The notes under the pieces are model-generated. The model worked only from the letters and a program-made list of their open reading frames with translations. It did no database searches and was not told the origin of the DNA. Made by a program: the position numbers and the translations under genes. Of a DNA stretch of 64,000 nucleotides, positions 25,501-35,891 are shown one piece after another; position 1 is the stretch's first letter; each line of letters starts with the position of its first letter. Source of the DNA: Dendrobium chrysotoxum (Eukaryota; Streptophyta; Magnoliopsida; Asparagales; Orchidaceae); the NCBI GenBank assembly GCA_019925795.1, contig CM034300.1, positions 54,294,873-54,358,872 on the forward strand. The letters are read 5' to 3'.

Positions 25501-26645
25501 GGTGGTGGCAACTGCTTCAGCACACCAGATTCCATGAAAACAAGAACAGCTAATGAAAGAATAGCCCAAGATTTGCAAAAGAGAGTAATGGAGTTGGAAA
25601 CTGAGATTGAACGGCTTAAAAAGGAACATGTTGTTCAGCTCAAGCAGAAGGATGATTTTATTCGTGGATTGATTGCAAAACAAGGAGAAGGTAAATGCAA
25701 GAGCAGGGTGGGAAAGAGAGGAAGCTTGCTTAAAGAGGATTTAAAGAGCCCGACCCATCGGTTCACCTCTCCTCAGCCAATTGCTAAGAAGAGGAGCTTC
25801 TGTGATATTAGTGCCGCTAATAGTCCATCGGTCATTGCAGCTAATGGAAGGAAGACTAGAAGCCATGTAGCTCCACAGTCTCCTTCAGCTCCTTCAATGC
25901 TTCTTCCGGTATGAATCTCTATCCTTGTTTACGAATAGCATCACGCATTTTCTTGTATCAAAGCTAGGAAGTAAGGATTTCTCCAATATCTACAAGAACA
26001 AGAATAAGACTAAGGCTTTGTTTGGGACGGCATTTTTATTGCTTCTTAAAACGGAGTTTTAGTACAAAAATTAAATTTGATGTCAAAAGGATGCGTAATA
26101 ATTCTCTTAAGAGAAGACACAATTGTATGATAATAAATTGTGATTTTTTTATGTGTGGTCTTTCAAATGAAACTTAAATAACTTGAATTTTTTATGGTAC
26201 CTAAAATCTTAAAGTAATGTTATATCTCATTTATTCATCTATATTTTTACACATACTTGATGAATGAGTAAACTATTATAAAAATAAATGAAATTTGATT
26301 GATGTCCTTTAAAAACTATATATGAACAAAGGTATTTGTTGGCAAATAAGCTAAAACAAAAGCTAATAAAAGATACCTCCCGGAAATATCCGATAAACTA
26401 AATTAATAGGTGGACTGTGTTAATTTGTTTACTTGATAAGAATTTCCCACCATTGTATGTCAAAAGAGGTTGATCTGCCAATAACTCCCTTCATACTTTT
26501 GCTTCTGTTTGTGAGTATTCTCCTACTGATGCAGCTTGCATATCACTGTTTCTGGTTTGTGTTCATGTTGGGACCGCATGCTCTCAATTACCTTCTCCAG
26601 CCAGGTTTTGCATGGACAAAACAGGATGTGGCATCAAGGCAATGA
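12790..26645 (+). CDS. KIN8B: Kinesin-8 motor protein (KIN8B-like), seven exons
   Basis: An ATP-driven microtubule motor of the kinesin-8 family. The joined exons (12790-13505, 14306-14579, 24457-24507, 24610-24702, 24785-25147, 25255-25908, 26601-26645) total 2196 nt, an uninterrupted 731-aa frame, with GT-AG at every intron. The N-terminal extension is basic and includes KMKALTLLYEQH at 38-49. The motor domain runs from about 168 (IMVFVRLRP) to about 499: P-loop GATGAGKT at 259-266, switch I NETSSRSH at 367-374, switch II DLAGSE at 402-407, then HIPYRNSKLTQLLKDSLGG. It ends in the neck-like HWADRAKEIRNK. Two coiled-coil stretches follow in exon 6 with a basic, Ser/Pro-rich tail. The tail motifs KKRSF, ANSPS and GRKTRSH and the end LLPPGFA resemble the plant KIN8B group as I know it. 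Start: the first in-frame ATG; an upstream ATG at 12727 closes quickly. The gene appears intact despite the 9.9-kb intron 2. The last exon is the least certain part. Confidence 0.9.
14306..14579 (+). CDS. KIN8B: Kinesin exon 2 (aa 239-330, P-loop)
   Basis: The acceptor is TGTATGCAG|AACC, preceding the peptide AELVEGVLRGRNGSVFCYGA and the ATP-binding loop GATGAGKTYT. The donor is AAACAG|GTTAGT, in phase 0. Confidence 0.95.
14580..16000. other. Intron 2, left part
   Basis: AT-rich intron sequence after exon 2. I see no gene or clear repeat family here; a T-rich run lies near 14733. Confidence 0.5.
16000..19093 (-). pseudogene. Ty3-gypsy polyprotein relic in kinesin intron 2
   Basis: Heavily decayed minus-strand gypsy pol. 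Right to left: an aspartic-protease scrap (SLIDSKASCSFISDNAMQR near 18680-18740), a reverse-transcriptase piece (YAKFLKCEFWLSNVAFLGH near 17840-17900), an RNase H lead-in (FKWTVDC near 17620) and integrase core (16468-16274, with FSTIFHPQINEKTECTNKI and DFGGS). A possible gag zinc-finger scrap (FICK with RQMIRNCPT) lies at 24080-24130, on the far side of the copia insertion, so the relic continues to about 24180. It is inert as a gene. Confidence 0.75.
18651..19093. repeat. 237-bp tandem duplication within the gypsy relic
   Basis: TCTTAATTCTATA begins both copies, at 18651 and 18888. The shared blocks include the protease scrap, GAACAAGAAGCTTTA, ACTATGACTGATTCATCATAA and TTTGTAGCTGGATAGAT. 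The second copy is interrupted at 19093 by the copia element; its remainder (GTGTTGTCGTGATGTATTGG) resumes at 23969. Confidence 0.85.
19094..19369 (+). repeat. Copia 5' LTR
   Basis: A 276-bp LTR beginning TGATAAG. The terminal CA has decayed to TA (CAATA). It matches 23690-23968. Confidence 0.92.
19370..19381 (+). other. Copia primer-binding site
   Basis: TGGTATTAGAGC directly follows the 5' LTR. It matches the site complementary to initiator tRNA-Met used by most plant copia elements (TGGTATCAGAGC) with one change. Confidence 0.9.
19406..20380 (+). pseudogene. Copia gag (truncated by stop)
   Basis: Encodes the capsid/nucleocapsid part of the copia polyprotein, 324 aa from the first ATG after the primer-binding site. 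It has the copia gag fold signatures (LSTENYPIWKAQMF near the N-terminus, LNGLPHAYQSFKTTIR in the middle) and ends in a zinc knuckle CQICGKSGNFAIRCW, where the expected His is replaced. A TAA at 20378 closes it, although the protease continues in the same frame, so the stop is probably a secondary mutation. Codon quality is better than in pol. Confidence 0.85.
20420..23680 (+). pseudogene. Copia pol (protease, integrase, RT, RNase H), broken
   Basis: The order protease-integrase-RT-RNase H defines Ty1-copia. The protease motif WFLDSGASNHLT (20426 onward) is intact and in frame with gag. A frameshift near 20550 leads to integrase (LWHQRLGHPS zinc-binding start, CSTC, HTDVWGP, CSDGG, PQQNGVAERK; to 21362). 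After further frameshifts the RT runs from 21590 (WIFKIKLNSDGS, LQLDVSNAFLHG) past a stop at 22478; its catalytic YVDDILL is intact near 22600. RNase H is split by a LINE fragment at 23221-23365 and ends DQLADLFTKSL. At least six stops or frameshifts are present. Confidence 0.88.
23221..23365 (-). mobile_element. LINE 3'-end fragment nested in copia RNase H
   Basis: The sequence matches the 3' end of the LINE at 27830-27985 (GCCTTTGTCCCACTACGTGG, GTCAAATTCTTGTTTAAATC, TTTTCTAACCAAGTC). It sits between the copia peptide VVARSSN and the continuation DIIWLQRLL, so it interrupts RNase H. It is a strongly 5'-truncated insertion of about 145 bp. Confidence 0.85.
23681..23689 (+). other. Copia polypurine tract
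   Basis: GAGGGGGGA lies immediately before the right LTR (TGATAAG), the usual place for plus-strand DNA priming. Confidence 0.9.
23690..23968 (+). repeat. Copia 3' LTR
   Basis: A 279-bp LTR from TGATAAG to CAACA, preceded by a polypurine tract and followed by the GTGTT target duplication. Confidence 0.93.
24180..24456. repeat. Intron 2 right part with short direct repeat
   Basis: A GATGCTTTCAAGRAGTCAAC-like word occurs three times near 24230, 24270 and 24308. Otherwise it is ordinary intron sequence leading to the exon 3 acceptor. Confidence 0.5.
24457..24507 (+). CDS. KIN8B: Kinesin exon 3 (aa 331-347)
   Basis: A 51-bp micro-exon, too short for ordinary ORF detection: acceptor TTTTTCAG|GGA, donor GATGAA|GTAATT, peptide GIIAAGLTQYRAYSTDE. 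It joins in frame between the exon 2 and exon 4 motor segments. Confidence 0.9.
24610..24702 (+). CDS. KIN8B: Kinesin exon 4 (aa 348-378, switch I)
   Basis: A 93-bp exon between TTCTTTCAG and GTACTATC. It encodes the helix MQLLLQGNRNRTTEPT and the nucleotide-sensing switch I NETSSRSHAILQ. Confidence 0.92.
24785..25147 (+). CDS. KIN8B: Kinesin exon 5 (aa 379-499, switch II)
   Basis: Encodes the central and C-terminal motor core: LIDLAGSERA (switch II), SLLALSSCINALVEGKRHI, the microtubule-binding YRNSKLTQLLKDSLGG and the TLHWADRAKEIRNK neck start. The donor AAATAAG|GTTTGC is in phase 0; reading through it would add Val-Cys and stop. Confidence 0.95.
25255..25908 (+). CDS. KIN8B: Kinesin exon 6 (aa 500-717, stalk and tail)
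   Basis: Two likely coiled coils (TKLLLELQKQNSELRQQAV; RVMELETEIERLKKEHVVQL) are separated by a Pro/Ser-rich linker and a basic patch (RKHKRS). The tail holds KKRSF, ANSPS and GRKTRSH. If the next intron is retained the protein simply ends Val-stop at 25912-25914. Confidence 0.92.
26014..26085. mobile_element. MITE left end in kinesin intron 6
   Basis: TAA followed by GGCTTTGTTTGGGACGGC and TTGCTTCTTAAAACGG matches the left terminus of the Tourist-like family at 37621 and 39455. No right end was found, so it is a fragment. Confidence 0.5.
26601..26645 (+). CDS. KIN8B: Kinesin exon 7 (aa 718-731, C-terminus)
   Basis: After the acceptor CCTTCTCCAG the frame reads PGFAWTKQDVASRQ-stop, so the joined end is MLLPPGFA. 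Plant KIN8B tails end in a similar LLQPGFA motif, which supports the exon. The 692-bp intron before it contains a MITE end near 26014. Without this exon the protein would lose only 14 residues. Confidence 0.7.
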   Translation, partial: PGFAWTKQDVASRQ

Positions 26646-27730
26646 CTTCAGATTGAGATAAAAAGATGGGCAAATAGGAAAATTGGTTGAGACACTCTGG
26701 CTCCAAATCTTCTATCACATACTACAAACTTGTAATCAAAGACTTCTATATTCATAATGAAAAGTTTATGAAATTATGGCAGAATTAGGATTTTAAATGT
26801 GGAGAGGTCCGAATGGTTTATGAGTGAATTCACACCAGACAAAAAACTATGAAGGGTTTATGCAAACCCAACAGGGCAAGCGCCACTATTTGAGCTTTTG
26901 GCATGTAATCCAATGGCTATTTTGAGATGTTAATATTTTCGATTATTTGTAATATTTGCAAACTCTTGGATTTCTGTCTAAATATTAGTGCTCAAATCAT
27001 TATGATGATCCCTATTTGTAACGATTTAATCTCTTGTATGATTTCATGCATGACACTGATAACATGATCAACACCATACACATGTTTTTTAATTTTTCTA
27101 AAATTTAGCCTTTCTTTCACATTCCCTGTAAGCGAAGGCCATTTTTGTAGTTCTTCCCTCTGGCTTGCCATCACAAGAATTTGTGCCCCTTTGAAAATGC
27201 TAAAATAGTTGAAATACAAATATGGCTTTCAATGCATGAGCTTTTGGTTCCCTTGTATTCAAAATCATTTAGTATTGTTGGTTTACCAAAAAGTAACGAA
27301 AAAAAAAAATGCTCATACCCACTCAATGATATCATCTAGGAAAATATTTTTATGATATTTCCATCACCATACTCATATAAAGATTTTAATGCTAAAATTT
27401 TCTCCACTTCTATTTCTTTAATATTTTTAGTAATTATCAAGTTGGCATCAGCTAAATTATAATTATGTACAAATAAAATTAATTTCTTGTGACCAAATAA
27501 TTTTTTATAGCATTCGAACTAGTCATATATCAGAAGTATGCTATCATCCAATAGTATAAACCAAGCTATCATTAATTTGTCACATATAAATTTAGACTTC
27601 ATTTGATAAAGATACCATTTCACTAAAAACAAAGTTATCTAAACGCTCACAAAGTTTGACAAACTGCTTTAATTTGAAAGCGTGTTGCATATGAATGCAA
27701 GGTTTGAAGTTATCTTACTTTTAGTTTTAG
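26646..27730. other. Kinesin 3' flank, no further gene seen
   Basis: Presumed 3' UTR and intergenic AT-rich sequence. No canonical AATAAA was located near the stop codon. Open frames here are short and lack recognisable motifs. Confidence 0.5.
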
Positions 27731-27821
27731 TTAAGTTCTGTTTGGGATAACTTTCTTAGGCTTCGTTTGAGATAGCTTTCGTAATGCTTTATAAAGTAGT
27801 TTTTTAATACACAAATTTTTT
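27731..27821. mobile_element. Two MITE left ends, cut by a LINE
   Basis: TTAAGTTCTGTTTGGGATAAC is followed by TTA and GGCTTCGTTTGAGATAGC (27759), both resembling the Tourist-like terminus. The second copy runs into the LINE tail at 27822, so the LINE inserted later. Confidence 0.5.
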
Positions 27822-30527
27822 CAACAACAATATCATCATCAAGCCTTTATCCCACTACGTGTGGTCGGCTACATGAATCTTTTTTTTTCTATTGTGTCTT
27901 GTTAAGAGTCAAATTCTTATTTAAATCTAATAAGAAAAGTCATTTCTATTATTTTCTAACCAAGTCATTTTAGGTATGCATCTATCTTTCTTAACATAGG
28001 TCAAATCTAATACATCTACTCTCCTAATAGGGTCGTCGGAAGGCCGCCATTTTACATGACCAAACCATCTAAGGAGACTCTCTCTAATCTTATCTGTCAC
28101 TGGAACTACTCCAACTTTTTCATGAAATGCTTATTTCGTAATATGTCTGTAAGAGCAAATCCACTCATCCACATGAGCATCCTCATCTCAACAACACTTA
28201 ATATTACGCTTCTCTTTTTATAGCCAACATTCTGCGCCATAAAGCATTATAGGTCTCAACACCATCTTATAAAATTTCACCTTAAGTTTGAGTGGTACTT
28301 TTCTGTCATACAAAAAACCCAAAGCATTCCTCCACTTCAACCATCCAACTTGAATTCTATTAATAATATCTCGATCTATTTCACCATCACTTTGAACAAT
28401 AGACCCAAGATATCTAAAACGAACACACTTATTATTGTCTTGATCGCTCAAAGTCACAAACCCCCCACTAGATCTATTACTACTAAAATTACACTCCATG
28501 CATTCGGTTTTAGATCTACTCAAACGAAAACCTTTAGACTCTAAGGTTGACCTCCATAATTCGAGTTTACCTTTAACTCCCACTCTAGTCTTATCAACAG
28601 TAAGAGCTTAAGGCCAATCTTTGATGTAATCCAACTGAAATAGGAAAATACTTGGTCAAACCACCTTGTGTTTGAACACAAGTAACAGCTCCTACATATA
28701 TATCCTAAATGACTTGAATATAAGCATTATTAACCCCTTTCTTTTCTAGAACTCTCCATAGCACTTCTCTTGGAACTTTATCATATGTTTCCTCTAAATC
28801 AATAAATATCATATATAGATCCTCCTTATTCTCTCTAAACTTCTCCATCAACCCTCTCAATAAATGAATAGCTTTCATAGTAGACCTACCCGACATGAAT
28901 CCAAATTGATTTTGAAAAACATTAGTATCACATCGTAACCTATGCTCCATAACTCTCTTCCAAAGTTTTAAAGTATGACACATCAACTTAATTCCTCTAT
29001 AATTCGCATAATCTTGTGCATCACCTTTATTCTTAAAAATAAGAATGAACACACTCATTCTCCACTCATATGACATCTTTTTAATCTTTAAAATGATATT
29101 ATAAAGTTTAGTAAGCCAAGAAATTCCTTTATCTCCTAAGCATTTCCACACCTCTGTTGGAATATCATCAGGTCCACTAGTTTTTTTACACTTAATTTTT
29201 TTAAAGCACCTCTAACTTCAATTTTACTAATACATCGATAAAAATAAAAATTTATATTTTCATTTAGAATGCTAAGGTCACTAAAGTCAATCATATTCTC
29301 ACAATCTTCATTGAAAAGCTTAACAAAATATCTCATCTACCTTTGTTGAATATCCTCTACTAAAAAATGCACTTTTTGATCTTCATCCTTAATGCACTTC
29401 ACTTGAACTAAATCCTTACTACTCCTATCTCTTTGTTTGGCTAACATATATATGTATATTTTACCCTTTTTAGAAAATAATCTATTATATAAATCATTAA
29501 AAGCTAAAATCTTTGCATCATAGATTGCTTTCTTAGATACCTTATGAGCCTCCTTATATCTTTCCAAAATTTTCAGAGTTTTTACATCTAAATTAATTAT
29601 TATAACAAAGCTTCTTATTTTTGATATTTTCTTATACATTTTGATTCCACCACCAACTATTTTTATTATTAGGAGCTTTTTCTTTTGAAACTCCAAGCAC
29701 TTCCTTTGCAATATTCTTAATATTACTAGCTACTTTTTCCAATATAAAATTCACTTCCTCATGCACATACAAAATCTTATGATCTTGAATCTTACTCTCA
29801 AAAATATTTTTGTTAGTATTCTTTAAATGCCCTCATCTAATCTTAGAACATCGTTTTACTATATTTTTTATATCCCTACCCTTCATCTTAAAGTCCAAAA
29901 TAAGTAAGAGATGTTGGACACATAAAATTTCACTCGAAATAATTTTATAATCTTGGCAATCTAAATAATCTATTTTGCTAATAAGAAAATAATCAATATG
30001 AGTTTTACTATATTCATTCTTATAAGTGATGAGATGTTCATCTCTTTTCTTAAAAAGGGTATTAGCAATTATAAAATCATAAGCTAGAGTAAAATCTAAT
30101 ATAGTCTTACAACCTTTATTAGTCACCCCAAACCCATAGCCACTATAAATATTTTTAAAATCCTCTATATCTCTTCTATCATGTCCATTTTAATCTCCTT
30201 CAATAAAAACATTTTCTTTAAGAGGTATCTTTTGAATTAATTCTTCTAAGTTGTTCTGAAATTTTAATTTTAAATACATATCCAAACCTACTTGAGGAGC
30301 ATAAGCACTTATAATATCAATAATCTTAACATCAACAATAATCTTCAAAGCAATAATTCTATCTCCAATTATATTAAATTTTATAATATTATCCTTCAAA
30401 CTCTTATATTTAATCATACCTACATTTCTAATACGACTTCTACCAGAATATCAAAGTTTAAATCCTAAACTATCAATATCCTTAGCCTTCTTTCCAACCC
30501 ATTTAGTTTCCTAAATGCATAATGTGG
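27822..30527 (-). mobile_element. L1-type LINE, 5'-truncated in the endonuclease
   Basis: Minus strand. From the right: an endonuclease domain (ETKWVGKKAKDIDS near 30500; IIDIISAYAPQVGLD near 30310; THIDYFLISK near 30000) and a linker. The RT follows (29151-28705: VFILIFKNKGDAQDYANYRG, QNQFGFMSGRSTMKAIHLL, MIFIDLEETYDKVPREVLW), then the thumb and C-terminal segment (28583-28218: RFRYLGSIVQSDGEID, IQVGWLKWRNALG). The 3' end has GATTCATGTAGCCGAC and a TTG-rich tail. Relative to the copy at 10313 it lacks about 90 bp around 28600, removing the catalytic FADD/FVDD box. Multiple stops confirm a dead copy. Confidence 0.9.
28218..30420 (-). pseudogene. LINE ORF2 remnant (endonuclease-RT)
   Basis: The ORF2 reading is split into at least seven open pieces (30417-30190, 30126-29833, 29711-29337, 29336-29136, 29151-28705, 28583-28218 and connecting scraps). 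The endonuclease part cuts target DNA and the RT copies the RNA in place, in the known L1 mechanism. The RT fingers and palm (FIDLEETYDKVPRE, containing the first catalytic Asp) are present, while the second catalytic box is deleted between LALS and DKTRVG. No ORF1 is visible, because truncation lies within the endonuclease. Confidence 0.85.
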
Positions 30528-33500
30528 ACCTCCGAAAGGACACAAAACACCGCCGCCTCCCCGCGAGGGGAGATAGTATTTGCCAATTGGAGGGCAGATT
30601 TGATCACGCATACGATTAACCATTGAGGATAGTGGCTCTCACCAGCATACCCCGATGGGTAATAATATGTACGATCTAATCATCACAATGGGTTTCCCCC
30701 ACCCAATACATCAGCTCGAGTGGAGTTTATTTGAAAGTGGAACTCGGTTTCCCACAGGTGCAAGCCCACATAGTTAATTACATCTCAGGTCGGGGGCCTG
30801 AGAAAACTCTTGATTAAGGATTCTACATTATTCTTCTCAAATTGGGATTAGCACATAGGGAGAAAACTAGGAAATCCTACTCAAAGGAAAAGAAAGGTTC
30901 AACTAGGCTTAGTCAACATGCACGGCTCAAATCAGCATCCGGAGGGACTAAGGTAGTGAGAAGAAACTGGAGAAAATAAATAAATCATGCACTCAAAGCA
31001 TACATGAGAGAAGCATGGAGGCGACGTCATCCGTGTGACGTGGATAGGTAGGATTTATAGTCTCTAGATGATAGAGGACTTACCTACTGATGAGGCATAC
31101 TACGAAGCAATAGTAGCCTTGAATCCTAGATCTAGAGTGGGTCTAATGTTCTACGCAACACTAACACCCGTGTCCTAGTTAATGCAATGCAAAATCAGGA
31201 CTTACCCTGGCCTGGATTGGGGAGCCAGCTAACCACCTAGTCGCTTCAAAACCATGAGTCCAGTCATTTTATGAAAGATGGGTGGGTAGGTTATGGTTCT
31301 TGGAAATAGGGCCGACGTCTAGAGGATTTCCTAATTGGCCCCAGACTTATGCATGGTGAATGCTACTAGGTCTAATGCAATTAAAATTTTAATTTAGTTT
31401 ATTTCTAATACAATGCATGCTAATTAAAGTATCCAAATCAAGTATGCATGGATTTAAAAAAAGGCTTATAGAAAATAATTTTTAGAAGTAGAGTGGGCTT
31501 CCCCAGGTCCGACACCTCATCCTCATAGGTCAGATTATACGGACTCTACCCGCAGGCGGGAAAGTGTCTTATAGAAGGAGAAAGAGAATGCATTGATATG
31601 TATGCAACCTCGGACGATTCTGGCAGTTCCCTAATTTGTTAGGTTTCTATGTTACTTAAACCTTAAAATTTTAAATATTGATTACGAGTAGAAGATATTT
31701 TAGTCCTTAGAGAGCCTAACGAGATCCAGGCTAAAATAAAGGCGGCACACAAATGCTAAGAAACTAAGAAAAGTATGTATCCTATGCGCAATCAATATCA
31801 AATCAAACACAATAAATATTTAAACAAATCAATTAAATGTCCATAGGCCAACTGCCCTTAATTACAACCCAGGGTCTGCAAAAATTAAAGTGGCCGGGCA
31901 CCACTGCCAACAACCCGAATTTCTAATCCTAAGAATGATGCAAATGACTTTGAGTGGGATATTAGGTCTTCAGATCTTCAGTCTTCTTGGACTTCTTCCT
32001 TGGACTCCTTAGGTTTCTCCTCCTTTGTCTCCTTGGGTTCGTCGTAGCTTGAATATCCAAACGAAGAGGTAATTCCCCTTAAAAGGGTATTGCCTTTTCT
32101 CTTTGGATATCTGAAAGCCATCTGAACTTGATCTTCCAAATGGAAGAAGACTCTCCCTCTTGAGGATGCCTTCTTCTTTTGGAACTCAAGTTAGGTAAGG
32201 ATAACCCAACTCAAAGGACATTTTCACAACCCTCACCAATATTACAAATAATTATATTAATATGGAAACAGTAAATTCTAGACTCTCTTGCAAGGTTATC
32301 CTAATAAAGTCATCCCAAGAAGTTTATATGAAAATGAAAATACTCATCACAGCCACACTTGGCTATTCTCTTAATTATTTTGAGGGCTAAGCAAACTCTA
32401 GAGCACCTGTAGCAACTTATAATTATTTATTATTTTAGCCCTCATTTATTTAGAGGGGTTGAGTAATTTTTGAAGCACCTGCATAAAATGGCATTAGTAT
32501 TTAAATCGTGATTATTGCCCCCCTTTTATTAGCGCTGCATGAGCATGGCCACCTACAAAAAATATTATTAGTATCAAAATCTATCCTAACCTATGGGTAA
32601 TCTATCGTGCAATCACATTAATTCCCAGAGTGCAGTAAAAGTAAATAAACACACCAACATCATCTCAATCACAACATATAGTTAAATCTCGAGAAACTTG
32701 ACACACAACAGAAAATTAAACACCAGCCTAGCCTAGGTCTAGAAGTGATGCCCTAGCAAATCATCTAAGTGTGTGTGAAAGGCTGTGTAGCTGACATAGA
32801 TCCTAAGCTGGGTAGTTGGTTGAAGTTATCTAGTGTCCAAGTTTGTTGAAGGTCCCCAGGAGAGGTTTAGGTTTGAGTTTAAATATTAATGCGTTAAGGA
32901 TCAAATTAGGTATGCTTTAAGGGTTCAGTGATTACTATCTTTATTTCACACCAAGGCCGTGAAGTTTATTTCACCTTCCTTGGGGCTAAGTCAATAACCT
33001 CGTAGGCCTGGGTTACCCAGTAGCAACCATGAGTTGATTAAGTTGATTTAGTTGGTTGAAGATAAAAATAAAAGGGGTATATTAATTTATTTTTTATTAT
33101 GTTAGCATGTTGGCTTTGAGTTAAGGGCAATATTTTCTAAAATTTAAGTTAAGCTGGTGATTTTTAGAAGGTCCGGGGTCACCCTATCCACTAGATCAAA
33201 GGGGTCCAAAATTAACTTTTTGATTAAGAGAGGTTTGTGAATAGTTAATATTTTTATAAAATAATAGACTTTAACCCAATCGGTTAGACTGTAAGCATGC
33301 CCAATTTGAATTCTTCTATCCAAAGTTATGAATTTCTGAAGTTTTGGTCTTGTTTTGAACTAAGTTTGACCAGATTGTTGACTTTTTGATTTAAGTTTAT
33401 TTCTAAAATTTTAATATTTTTTATAAATACTAGACTCTAATGTGAGTTGAATGCCTTTGAATTTGTCCAATTTAGAGTTTTCTATGATTGTTATGAATTT

Positions 33501-34959
33501 TCAAAGTTAGAGTTATTTAATGAATTATCGAAATTATTTAATTCAAGACCATTTTAAGGATTTTGGTCTAAATCAGTTCCAAACTGCTTGGAATCACCCC
33601 CAAAGGTCAGGAATGACCCAAAGAAATGTTCCCAAGTGTTTGGGAAAAATTTAAAATTTTTAATAATTTTAATTCATTTAATTTAATTAAAAGGTAATTT
33701 TTAATCAAAATTAAATTAAAGTTCAGATTGAGATCCAATTAAGGGGCTTTTAATTTTCATGGATTAGGGACTGTATTTTGAAGAGTTTGATATATTATTG
33801 GTATTTTTTTAATTTAAAATAAATTTATTAGAATTTTTTGAAGTTATCGGGTCCCAATCAAAGGGTAAATTAGGGTTGATCAATTAAGGGGTTTAATGAG
33901 TCGTAAAAAAAATTCTTAGAAAATTCTGAGGGTTTTAGGATGTCACTAGGTTCATAGGATTCAAGTTTCAAGTCAATCAGAGGTAAACCCTAGCTTCTAG
34001 AATTTCTCTAAGTTCGCTAGACATGTCCTTAATTATTGTCCTTAGGGTGTCACTACACTATACAGGAGTAAAGTGAGTTTTAAACTAACCCTTAGGCATA
34101 ACATAGGGGAAATGCATCAAACATAAACACACCAAACATGTCCTTAGATCTAGGAAAGCCTAGACTAAGTGCTTGTGCAGCCTACACATGCAAGGACTAC
34201 GAAATAGTAAGTAAAATAGGCCTAATGAAGTGATTAGTGAATGATTGTGGCCCAATCATCCACTAATCCTTCCCACATGAATGCTACTCACAAGTAGAGT
34301 CTAAGTTTGAAATTTCAAAGGGTAGACCTCTCATAATTGAAGGATTTAAATATTTACATGATTTTAAAATAGTTTTAAAATATATAAATATTAAGATACA
34401 TAATTATATAAGCTTTGAAAATAAGATAATTTAAAATATTCCATTGCATAGGTATGAGGGGTCTACCTGCCACCCAAAATGAGGTTTCAAAATAATTTGT
34501 AATTTCAAAATGATTAATTAAATTAATTATTTAAATAATATTTAAATAATTAAGTAATTGAATGATACAAAAATAAATCAGGAAAGTCAGAATTAATTTC
34601 TCAAAATAATTTTAAATAAAAATTCACTTTTTTCTAAAAAGAACGTGGTATTGTGCGTCGAAATTCGATTTAGAATGAATTAGTTATGAATTATTGAAGT
34701 TTTAAGGTAATTAAAGGATTTTAAAAATAATTTAAAATAATTAATAATTAATAATAAAAAGGTAATTATCAAATTAAATTAAATTGGGAGTTGAAAGTTT
34801 TTGAAATTTTAAAATAATTTAAAATATAATAATAAATTTTAATTAAAATATTAAGATTTTAAATTATTTAATTAATTAAATAATATTAAATAATTAATTA
34901 GTTTAAAATAAATCAATAATTATTAATTAATAAATAAAATACAGAAAATAATGTTTAAT

Positions 34960-35560
34960 ATTTTTTTATTTTCAAATAATATTATTACTTGTATAATAAC
35001 AATATTAATATGATAATATAATTATCAATATAATAATATTAATATAATAATAATGATATTAACAAAAATAATATTATTACTAAAATAATAATATTATTAA
35101 TATAGTAATAATGTTATTATTAACATGATAATAATATTATTCATATGATAATGATAATATTGACTTATAATATTATTATTAACATAATAATAATATTAAT
35201 ATGAGAATGATAATATTAACATAATAATATTATTATTAATATAATAATATTATTAATATAAAAATAATAGTATTATTAACATAATAATAATATTATTAAT
35301 ATAATAATAATATTAATATGATCATAATACCATTAACATAATAATGATATTATTAATATAACACTAATATTAATATAAAAATAATAATATTAACATAATA
35401 ATATTGTTATTAATATGATAAAAATATTAATGTGATAATAATAATAATCATTAATATAATAATAATATTACTAATATAATAATAATATTAACATAATAAT
35501 AATATTATTAACCAAATAATATTATTATGTAAATAATAATAATAATTAAAACAAAATAAT
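34960..35560. repeat. AT-only trinucleotide-rich tract
   Basis: About 600 bp of ATA/ATT/AAT words with occasional C or G (AATAATATTATTAATATAAT-like), probably an expanded and decayed ATT microsatellite. No coding capacity. Confidence 0.85.
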
Positions 35561-35801
35561 TAATATTTAAAAATAAGGGTTTTTACTGTTTTATTAATTT
35601 TTACAAATATAAATATCATTTTAAAATAATTTTAATTTTAAATCAAAGAGGATAAAAATACGCTCAATTTCATATGTTATATATATTTTTTAGATTATAA
35701 ATAGATTTATTATGATTTAATGAAGTTAAAATGATTTAAAATAAACTAAAACTCAAGAAAAAGCCTCAAAGAGACACTTGGCGGCTCGAAATAGGCCACG
35801 C

Positions 35802-35891
35802 GGTCCGCGGGCAATCATTGCCTGGCGGCGCAATGATTGCACCACCAGCAATGATTGCCAATGATTGCGGCAATCATTCGAACCGCGGACG
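35802..35891. repeat. GC-rich inverted repeat with five CAATSATTG palindromes
   Basis: CAATCATTG or CAATGATTG-type 9-mers occur at about 35812, 35831, 35849, 35859 and 35871 in alternating orientation. They are bracketed by GGTCCGCGG (35802-35810) and its inverted partner CCGCGGACG (35883-35891). The sequence can fold into nested hairpins and stands out from AT-rich surroundings. Confidence 0.7.

Noticed and set aside
26433..26645. A separate 70-codon gene ending with the PGFAWTKQ peptide
   Set aside because: Only the last 14 codons look coding and they follow a good splice acceptor, so they are better read as kinesin exon 7.
34960..35560. AT-only tract as a replication origin or matrix-attachment region
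   Set aside because: AT richness alone is not evidence; it looks like a decayed ATT microsatellite inside a retroelement.
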